Positions 13,732 to 19,558 of a stretch of 19,558 nt of DNA are shown here, piece by piece (the stretch's first letter is position 1; each line of letters opens with the position of its first letter). Made by a program: the position numbers and the translations under genes. The stretch comes from Chloroflexota bacterium. GTDB lineage: Bacteria > Chloroflexota > Chloroflexia > QHBQ01 > JADMIH01. The notes under the pieces were generated by a model that was not told where the DNA came from, ran no database searches, and saw only the letters and a program-made list of their open reading frames with translations. The stretch is taken from positions 1-19,558 of the forward strand of contig JADMIH010000056.1 in NCBI GenBank assembly GCA_015478675.1, in the 5' to 3' direction.

Positions 13732-13949
13732 GCGGACTGCCAAGTATCTCCGGTAGAGAGTGCGCTAAGGCTCTGGGGAAGATTGGTTTCCAAATCAGGC
13801 GGCAGCAAGGGAGCCATATGGTACTGCGCCGGGATAATCCATTTGCTCAAGTCGTGGTGCCCGATCACAAGGAACTGGACAGAGGTACGCTTCGGGCCAT
13901 ACTCCGGCAGGTGGGGCTTGGCGTAGACGAGTTCATAAGATTATTGTGA
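13728..13949 (+). CDS. hicA: HicA-family mRNA interferase toxin
   Basis: 73 residues with the small double-stranded-RNA-binding-like fold of HicA. The segment GRECAKALGKIGFQIRRQQGSHMVLRR contains the conserved Gly-Ser-His, with His30 the expected catalytic residue. It is followed by VVVPDHKELDRGTLRAILRQVGL, typical of the family. HicA cleaves mRNA and stops growth when HicB is lost. All visible key residues are intact, so the toxin is predicted active. The gene overlaps hicB by four bases and ends 26 bp from the convergent membrane protein gene. Confidence 0.93.
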   Translation: MSGLPSISGRECAKALGKIGFQIRRQQGSHMVLRRDNPFAQVVVPDHKELDRGTLRAILRQVGLGVDEFIRLL

Positions 13950-13975
13950 TCGCAGCATTCAATTTAGACAGGTCT

Positions 13976-16900
13976 TTACTTCCCCTCCGGGGGTACTACG
14001 AGCAGGGCAGGGGGGTTGGGCTGGTAGGCGGTCAGGCGGTCGGATTGGCGGGTGAAGAGGTATAGGGGGACGGTGGCTATGAGGCTGCCGTCTTTTTGTC
14101 TTATGGATAGGGTCATGCTGAAGTCGCCCTCGGTGGGGTGGCCTGTCCAGGAGAAGGTTTGCAGTGGGGCGTTATCGCGTGTGGTGGTGACTTCTTTGGT
14201 GATAGGATTGAGGGAGAAGGTGTAGGTGTGGGCGGCGGCATCGGCTGGAAGGACGACCGACCATGAGCCGAAGTGTCCTGTTGGGTGAGTGCCCCAGGGT
14301 TCGACGTAGGCATCGAGGGTGATTGTGTAGTCGCCGGCGGCGCGTGGGGCTACTACGCGGAGGGAACTACGAATGTTGGATTGTAAATTATCAAGTGGAG
14401 TTGATGCGGGTTGGGATGAGGTTTGCAGGAGCATGAGGTCTGGTGCGGGTGATAACTGGGCGGGGGTGATACCTGGGGGCGGCGTGGACCAGAGGGAGGC
14501 GGATAGGAGGGTTGTTTGTTGGGCTGCGATTGCGGCGGTGGGGGAGATGGTTAGCTGCTCGGTGCCCGTGATGGGTGAGGTGACGTAGCGCGAGAGGCCC
14601 TCAGGTATACGGAGAGTGGTGGTTTGGCTGCCTGCGCGCAAGGTTAGATTGGTTGGGGCGAAGGAGGCGAAACGGAGGTCGGCATAGCGGGGGGCAGGGG
14701 TTGGGAGTTGAGAGCTGGGGGTTGTGGGCTGAGAGTTGAAAGAGATAGATGACGGGCTTACCTGGAGCCGCGTGTTGGTTGGGTCGAGTTTGGGGGCGTT
14801 GGGTTGGTTGAGGTCGTAGGTTGCGAGGAGGGTGGCAGGTTTTCGCAGAAGGCGGACGGCAGGGTTGCCGCTGATTTGCTCCATATCTTCGTAGCCGAAA
14901 GGGAGGCGGGAGGCGCCCTGAAGGTTGGGGACGAGAGCGTAGTCTGCGGGAGCGCCGAAGGGCAGGATACCTGCGGGCTGATAGCCGATTTGTATATTGC
15001 CCGCCATTTTGTCGCGGTTGACTCCCCATAGGCGAAGGGTGTAGGCGAGTATGTCGAGGGAAGGCATGGTGTTGTAGCGCGCTTCGCCTACCCAGAGGGT
15101 GTTACTGCCGACGGTGGCAGCGATCTGGCGCAGCCAGGGGTTGGGGGCAAGGGTGTAGACGTAGTCTTCGCCTGACTGGTAGGCGAGGGTAAGCTCTTTG
15201 GTGGTGTCCAGTTGCTTTTTGAGGGCAGGCTGAGTCTCCTGCGGAAAGTTCGAGAGATGGACCACTACATGGCGAAGCTCAAGGCCCTGCAAGAGTGTGA
15301 TTGTGAAGGGGTCAGGGAAGGTGTCCAGAGCCTGTTTGAGGCGGACTGTGCCCGGTGGGACAAAGCCGCTCCAGCCGTTGACGAGGGGCTGCCAGTCGCG
15401 TGTGTTGTAGAGCATGTAGAGGACATCGGGCTGGTCGGCGGTCATGGGTAGCTCGATGAGGGGGCCGCTGTTCTCGGGTTTTGCGAGCCAGCCGTAAGGC
15501 TCGGCGGTGGCGAGTTGGGCGGTTATGTCCTTACGGCGAGAGGCGTCGAGTGGGTTGGCGAACTCCGCGAGAACGATGGCAATCAGCAAGAGAGTTACGA
15601 GGGTGCGGAGGGCGGCTGCTAGGTGCTGTGGGTTGCGGGTTGGTTGTAGGCTGGGCCGCCAGGCGAGGAGGCGTGCCAGGCCGTAGCCTGCAAGGACGTA
15701 TATCGAGAAGTCAACGAGGACCGAGAAGCGTATGGGAACGCGCAGAGCCTTGAAGCCGGGGAGCCAGTTGTAGAAGAGGGCGTAGGGCAGCGGTAGGTCG
15801 AAAGAGGTGCCGGGGAGATTACGGCTGAGGCCGAAGGTCATGGCGAAGGCGAAGATGCCGAGGGCAAGATAGAAGAAGCGAGCGCGTCCCCGGCCACGCA
15901 CGAGGCCGACGAGGGCAAGGAGGAATGGTACTATGCCGAAGAATAGCTGGCGCTCGCCCGATGTTGTGACCATTGAGGGGGCGAGGATATGGCCATAGAG
16001 CCAGTTGTCGGCTGTGACGTTAGTATACCAGCCCCATTCTGCCGACCAGTTTTGCACCTCGTAGATTGTGCGGCTCAGGCCAAGATCGCTGTTGGCCTGA
16101 GCGTAAGGAATCAGCACGGGCAGGAGGAAGATGGCAGCGAGCAAGGCAGCGATACCCATGCGGGCGAGGAGGGGAAGCCATCTGATGGTACGGCGCTCCT
16201 GAGAGGTGAGGCCAAAGGTGAGCCACCAGAGGAGGTATAGGGCGATAGTGAGCGCAAGGAAGTAGGTGTAGTAGACGCTTGAGAGGCCCATGGCGATGAA
16301 GCCTGCTGTGGCGAGCCAGGGGGGCGAAATTATGAATTGGTGGGTGGCGGATGTGGGAGCCTTATCTGATGTTTGTGGCGATGTGGTAACTCCTAGCCAG
16401 CGGTTGAAGGCCCAAAGGGTGAAGGGGAACCATTGGGTAGCGAGGAGGTGCTGGTGGCTTATTTGCATGAAGCGATAGGGGCAGAAGGCGAAGGCTACGG
16501 CTGCCAGGAGGGCGGCTGGGCGGTTGGCCGTCAGGTCGCGGACAAGGAGGTAGGTGAAGAGGCCGGTGAGGATGAAGGAAAGTAGGACGTTGATATTGTA
16601 GGCGAGGGCGGGGTTATTAGTGAGGAGGAGGGCGGGAAGGGCGACGATTGTTTGGCCGATCAGAGGCTCAGAGTAGGCTAGCGAGTGGGCATAGGGGTAG
16701 AAGAAAGGGGTTTCGAAGAGGCCGAGCGGGTTGGTGAAGAAGGCGTGGACGTTCCAGCGCATGACGGTCATTTGGAGGGCGATGTCGCCTACGACAGGGT
16801 ACTCTGCCAGGGCGAGGTTGGCGGCCCAGGGCCATGTCATTACGATAGTGAGGAGGGTGAAAAAGAGAGTGACGATAGCAGGCTCGGCTCCGCGACGCAA

Positions 16901-16978
16901 GAAGCGCGGCGCGACAATGGCAGCCTCTGGGAGGGCTTCGGCGGGTAGATTCTGGATGGGAAGGGTGGTGTCGCTCAC
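13976..16978 (-). CDS. Large polytopic membrane protein, GT-C/YfhO-like
   Basis: 1000 residues. The first 450 or so hold about ten hydrophobic helices starting near 33-55. Just after helix 1 is a VVGDIALQ segment; an acidic residue in this first outer loop is typical of GT-C glycosyltransferases. NPLGLFETPFFYPYAHSLAYSEPL follows and recalls a large bacterial family with no fixed name. The remaining 500 residues are mostly beta-rich and extracytoplasmic, with Thr/Ser/Pro-rich linkers. A polyprenyl-linked sugar transfer or envelope polysaccharide role is plausible but unproven. The start is GTG, overlapping the stop of the protease gene by four bases (GTGA). Two hydrophilic inserts appear to be built from intergenic repeat words (about 16327-16395 and 14694-14745). 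A degenerate copy of the gene's 3' end lies at 13374-13445. Confidence 0.8.
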   Translation of the reverse strand: MSDTTLPIQNLPAEALPEAAIVAPRFLRRGAEPAIVTLFFTLLTIVMTWPWAANLALAEYPVVGDIALQMTVMRWNVHAFFTNPLGLFETPFFYPYAHSLAYSEPLIGQTIVALPALLLTNNPALAYNINVLLSFILTGLFTYLLVRDLTANRPAALLAAVAFAFCPYRFMQISHQHLLATQWFPFTLWAFNRWLGVTTSPQTSDKAPTSATHQFIISPPWLATAGFIAMGLSSVYYTYFLALTIALYLLWWLTFGLTSQERRTIRWLPLLARMGIAALLAAIFLLPVLIPYAQANSDLGLSRTIYEVQNWSAEWGWYTNVTADNWLYGHILAPSMVTTSGERQLFFGIVPFLLALVGLVRGRGRARFFYLALGIFAFAMTFGLSRNLPGTSFDLPLPYALFYNWLPGFKALRVPIRFSVLVDFSIYVLAGYGLARLLAWRPSLQPTRNPQHLAAALRTLVTLLLIAIVLAEFANPLDASRRKDITAQLATAEPYGWLAKPENSGPLIELPMTADQPDVLYMLYNTRDWQPLVNGWSGFVPPGTVRLKQALDTFPDPFTITLLQGLELRHVVVHLSNFPQETQPALKKQLDTTKELTLAYQSGEDYVYTLAPNPWLRQIAATVGSNTLWVGEARYNTMPSLDILAYTLRLWGVNRDKMAGNIQIGYQPAGILPFGAPADYALVPNLQGASRLPFGYEDMEQISGNPAVRLLRKPATLLATYDLNQPNAPKLDPTNTRLQVSPSSISFNSQPTTPSSQLPTPAPRYADLRFASFAPTNLTLRAGSQTTTLRIPEGLSRYVTSPITGTEQLTISPTAAIAAQQTTLLSASLWSTPPPGITPAQLSPAPDLMLLQTSSQPASTPLDNLQSNIRSSLRVVAPRAAGDYTITLDAYVEPWGTHPTGHFGSWSVVLPADAAAHTYTFSLNPITKEVTTTRDNAPLQTFSWTGHPTEGDFSMTLSIRQKDGSLIATVPLYLFTRQSDRLTAYQPNPPALLVVPPEGK

Positions 16979-17511
16979 TCCGGGCTGTCCTGGGTGTCTT
17001 CCTCTGCGGGGCCGGACTCGCCTTCAAGACCTACGGCTATGAGGTAGCCTCGCGCTCGCTCGGCGAGTGGGTAGCGCGAGACGAGCTTCCAGAAGGCGGG
17101 GGCGTGGTTGGCTTCGATGAGGTGGGCAAGCTCGTGTACGAGTATGTAGTCGAGGACCCAGGGGGGCATAGCGGCTACACGCTCGGAGATGCGGATTGTG
17201 CCGGTAGCGGGGGTGCATGAGCCGTAGCGTTTCTGCTGGTTGGAGACCCATTTTATGCTGTTGATGCGCAGCTTGCCGCCGAAGTACTGTGTGTTTAGGG
17301 CTGATGAGCGGCGTTTGATGTCGGGGAGGTTGCCCGCAGCGCGGCGCACTTTGCCCAGGACCCTGAGGAGAAGGGTCTCTATGAGCTTCTTTTCTTCTTC
17401 GGGGCTGATGCCTGCCGGAAGGCGCACCACAAGTGTGCCGTCCACCATGCGTGCGGAAGCGGTCTTGGTGCGGTTCGGCGAGCGGATTATCTCTATGGGT
17501 GGAGTGGGCAT
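16975..17511 (-). CDS. YgjP-type (DUF45) zinc metalloprotease-like protein
   Basis: 178 residues. The zinc-binding HELAH motif (126-130) has Glu127 as candidate catalytic base and His136 (IEANHAPAFW) as the third ligand, in the spacing of the YgjP/SprT-like group. Upstream, KWVSNQQKRYGSCTPATGTIRIS (about 87-109) is the conserved block of the family (usually ...RWGSC...). No signal peptide is present, so it is cytosolic. Substrates of this family are poorly known. The ATG lacks a strong ribosome binding site. Its stop overlaps the GTG of the downstream membrane protein gene, so the pair is co-translated. Confidence 0.88.
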   Translation of the reverse strand: MPTPPIEIIRSPNRTKTASARMVDGTLVVRLPAGISPEEEKKLIETLLLRVLGKVRRAAGNLPDIKRRSSALNTQYFGGKLRINSIKWVSNQQKRYGSCTPATGTIRISERVAAMPPWVLDYILVHELAHLIEANHAPAFWKLVSRYPLAERARGYLIAVGLEGESGPAEEDTQDSPE

Positions 17512-17599
17512 GTAGTTACGAGCTGCTTCCCGCCTGCGGCGGAGATACGAGCCAGGGGTTAGTAGGTAGTGGTAGATGGAGAGAAAGGGTGCTTGGTCT

Positions 17600-17629
17600 A
17601 TTTTATGGGTTCAGGGGGATTGATGCCAG
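17600..17629 (-). promoter_or_regulatory. Weak promoter candidate for the protease/membrane protein pair
   Basis: The minus strand reads CTGGCA (17629-17624), an 18-nt spacer and TAAAAT (17605-17600). That is four of six and five of six matches, about 90 bp upstream of the protease start. Nothing better was seen in 17512-17788. Confidence 0.3.
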
Positions 17630-17788
17630 GATTTCGACAATAGGTTGTTTGCGGGTAATAGGGCGCGGAGGGCTACGCTACTCAGGGTTAGTTTTATACG
17701 TTGTACTGAATGTGGATGGTTGCCTGGCTGATGGCGGCTGGCGCGGCGGGAGCGGGAGTTGGTATTATCTGGTGGCGTGGGGGTTGGT

Positions 17789-18280
17789 ATGAAAGAGCGT
17801 TTGGGTGGGAGGTGGGTTTTCTTTGCGGTGTTCGTGGCGGGCGGACTAGCCCTGGTAGTAGGGCTGGTTGCGGCTGCGTATCCGTGCGACATTGTTAATG
17901 GCAGCTGCCGCTATGACCCTCGAAGCCAGCGGCCGAGTCCTCTCTTTATTGCCCAGGCACCGGAGCCTTTTGTTGTCCAGTACTTGAATGGGCAGATCAA
18001 GCAAAACGGCACCTATCCACCGGGGGCGACAAGCAGAGTTGCGTCGTTTACGCCTGTGTTAGTACGAGCCGGGGGTTTCTATAGTGATTGGCACGTACCG
18101 GCGCAAGTGGTAGTGCGGATCGGGTATGTGGATAAGAGCGAGCAGGAAGTCGTATTTGAGCTGTTTGAGAGGCGCACATGGCAGATCTTTGGGCTGGAAA
18201 ATACGCAAATGGGGGTCGAGTACGGGGCTGTTACAGAATGTGGGCATACTTTGTCGCGCTCTGTTTGGAATTGCTGGTAA
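17789..18280 (+). CDS. Small membrane-anchored protein of unknown function
   Basis: 163 residues from the ATG at 17789; a TTG at 17759 would add ten Gly/Val-rich residues. A basic start (MKERLGGRW) is followed by a hydrophobic helix (about 9-30), either an uncleaved anchor or a signal peptide, then an exported domain of about 130 residues. Four cysteines (33, 40, 151, 162) lie outside the membrane and could form two disulfides. There is no lipobox. The domain looks beta-rich (FVVQYLNGQI, ARFTP-like and QVVVRIGYVD stretches), but I recognise no family. It converges on mfd with only 10 bp between stop codons. A small hairpin (AAGCT-TTT-AGCTT) spans this boundary. Confidence 0.6.
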   Translation: MKERLGGRWVFFAVFVAGGLALVVGLVAAAYPCDIVNGSCRYDPRSQRPSPLFIAQAPEPFVVQYLNGQIKQNGTYPPGATSRVASFTPVLVRAGGFYSDWHVPAQVVVRIGYVDKSEQEVVFELFERRTWQIFGLENTQMGVEYGAVTECGHTLSRSVWNCW

Positions 18281-18290
18281 GCTTTTAGCT

Positions 18291-19558
18291 TTACGCTTCT
18301 CCCATCTCCTCAAGGACGCTTTCCAACATGTGCTGCCACTTTGCGCCTGCTTTTGTGCGGTTTATCCTTACCTGATGGGGGGTGACTTTGAGGAGGTCTT
18401 TGTGTTTGCGTTGGAGGCGCATACGCACCACTTCGGGGATGGCGCGAGCTTCGGGGGTCTGGATGGCGAACTCTTCGGCGAGGGCGCGGATGCTTTCTAC
18501 TCCCGCGCTTATCGCCAGTCCTTTGAGGCGCACCACTTCCACCAGGTTGGTGGCAGCTTCGGGTAGCTGGCCGAAGCGGTCTTCAAGCTCCCTTGTGAGG
18601 TCGCGCACCTGCGAGGATGTCATGCTGGCGGCCATACGCTGGTATATACGGAGGCGCACGGTGGCATCGGGCACATATTCTTCGGGCAAGTAGGCGGTGA
18701 TGGGCAGGTCGAGGGAGACGGTGGGCGGCTCGGCTTCGTCGGCAGGGGCCAGGGATTGGGGGGCAGACGGCTCGCTCTCTTCTTGTTGCGGGTGCTTGCG
18801 CTCGGCTCGCGCTTTGTCTACTGCTGTGGCTAAGAGGCGTGTGTAGAGGTCGAGGCCGACAGCGGCTACCTGGCCGCTTTGCTCAGGGCCGAGGAGGTTG
18901 CCTGCTCCTCTGATTTCCAGGTCTTTGAGAGCGATACGGAAGCCCGCGCCCAGCTCGGTGGCCTGTTCGATTGTGGAGAGGCGCTCGCGGGCAGTTTCGG
19001 TTACTTTGCGGCCTGCGTGGTAGAGAAAGTAGGAGTAGGCGCGGTTAGCGCCCCGGCCTACGCGACCGCGCAACTGGTACAACTGGGCGAGGCCCAGCTT
19101 GTCGGCGTGGTCCACGATGAGGGTGTTGGCGTTCGGAATATCGAGGCCCGACTCGATGATGGTGGTGCAAAGGAGCACGTCGGCGTCACCCGCCACGAAC
19201 TTCGCCATGACTTTTTCAAGGTAATCTTCGGGCATCTGCCCATGGCCCACTATGAAGCGAGCTTCGGGTACGAGGGCCTCTAGCTCCTCCCGCAGCTTTT
19301 CTATGGTTTCTACACGGTTGTGGACGAAGAAGACCTGGCCACCGCGCTCAAGCTCGCGCAGGATCACCTCGCGCACAAGCTGGGGACGGTAGGCTGTAAC
19401 GTAGGTCTTGATCGGCAGGCGCGCCTCCGGCGGGGTCTCGATGAGCGAGAGGTCGCGCACGCCTGACACGGCCATATAGAGAGTTCGGGGTATGGGTGTG
19501 GCGGAGAGGGTAAGGACGTCAACCGCAGCGCGCAGTTGTTTGAGCCGCTCTTTGTGGC
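18291..19558 (-). CDS. mfd: Transcription-repair coupling factor Mfd, C-terminal part (5' end outside the window)
   Basis: About 422 residues are visible. The reading frame runs off the window's right edge; before the first in-window ATG it still reads HKERLKQL...TLSATPIPRTLY, the helicase motif III region. Next come the second RecA-like domain with a GHGQMP stretch and motifs V-VI (TTIIESGLDIPNAN and QLYQLRGRVGR). After it come the RecG/Mfd-shared TRG block (ELGAGFRIALKDLEIRGAGNLLG) and the C-terminal TRCF domain (about the last 150 residues). Mfd is an ATP-driven DNA translocase that removes stalled RNA polymerase and recruits UvrA. Full-length proteins have about 1100-1200 residues, so roughly two thirds lie outside. 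No defect is seen in the visible part. Confidence 0.96.
   Translation of the reverse strand, partial: HKERLKQLRAAVDVLTLSATPIPRTLYMAVSGVRDLSLIETPPEARLPIKTYVTAYRPQLVREVILRELERGGQVFFVHNRVETIEKLREELEALVPEARFIVGHGQMPEDYLEKVMAKFVAGDADVLLCTTIIESGLDIPNANTLIVDHADKLGLAQLYQLRGRVGRGANRAYSYFLYHAGRKVTETARERLSTIEQATELGAGFRIALKDLEIRGAGNLLGPEQSGQVAAVGLDLYTRLLATAVDKARAERKHPQQEESEPSAPQSLAPADEAEPPTVSLDLPITAYLPEEYVPDATVRLRIYQRMAASMTSSQVRDLTRELEDRFGQLPEAATNLVEVVRLKGLAISAGVESIRALAEEFAIQTPEARAIPEVVRMRLQRKHKDLLKVTPHQVRINRTKAGAKWQHMLESVLEEMGEA

Noticed and set aside
17710..17898. 62-codon plus-strand frame (MWMVAWLM...) overlapping the small exported-protein gene
   Set aside because: The first 25 residues could form a helix, but there is no ribosome binding site and the second half is a shifted reading of the better-supported gene.

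Overview
The window looks like chromosomal DNA of a moderately GC-rich bacterium, most likely Chloroflexota. That reading rests on three things: a GlmL/MutL-type ASKHA protein encoded among zinc-ribbon and polytopic membrane proteins with no mutase gene nearby, very Pro/Thr-rich linkers, and spacers built from words such as ACTACACACTAC, AATTACGAGTTAC and CAACTCTCAACTCCC. The phylum is inferred from remembered family distribution; no rRNA or ribosomal protein gene is present to confirm it. Most genes are on the minus strand.

Layout in minus-strand transcription order from the right. 19558-18291 is the 3' part of mfd (transcription-repair coupling factor). It converges on a small plus-strand gene for a membrane-anchored protein (17789-18280). 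17511-13976 holds a YgjP-type metalloprotease gene overlapping by 4 bp a gene for a 1000-residue polytopic membrane protein. 12400-13975 is a small plus-strand island with a class I methyltransferase, a hicB-hicA toxin-antitoxin pair, and a chimeric scar made of a broken hicB copy joined to a degenerate copy of the 3' end of the membrane-protein gene. 12088-8390 is the dnaG-rpoD pair. Two perfect DnaA boxes lie upstream of dnaG, and a short IS630-like inverted-repeat element sits between dnaG and rpoD.

8233-377 is the most interesting region. A near-consensus promoter (TTGACT-17-TATAAT) drives seven co-oriented genes: a 114-aa protein, a 276-aa protein with a membrane segment at each end, a 212-aa six-helix membrane protein, a 609-aa zinc-ribbon/disordered/transmembrane protein, a 219-aa six-helix membrane protein, a 660-aa GlmL/MutL-type ASKHA ATPase, and a 391-aa protein with barrel-sandwich-like and KOW-like segments. 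No glutamate mutase or other B12 enzyme subunit is nearby, so the usual annotation of the ATPase as a mutase accessory is doubtful here. I infer a membrane-associated, ATP-driven complex of unknown function: four proteins with membrane segments, one of them carrying a cytosolic zinc ribbon and repeated Trp motifs that could recruit partners, plus a cytosolic ATPase and a partner encoded 12 bp from it.

Three of the spacers inside this operon are 95-112 bp long and filled with repeat-like sequence, including a near-perfect 30-bp inverted repeat. The other junctions overlap or are under 30 bp. No tRNA, rRNA or CRISPR array was seen.
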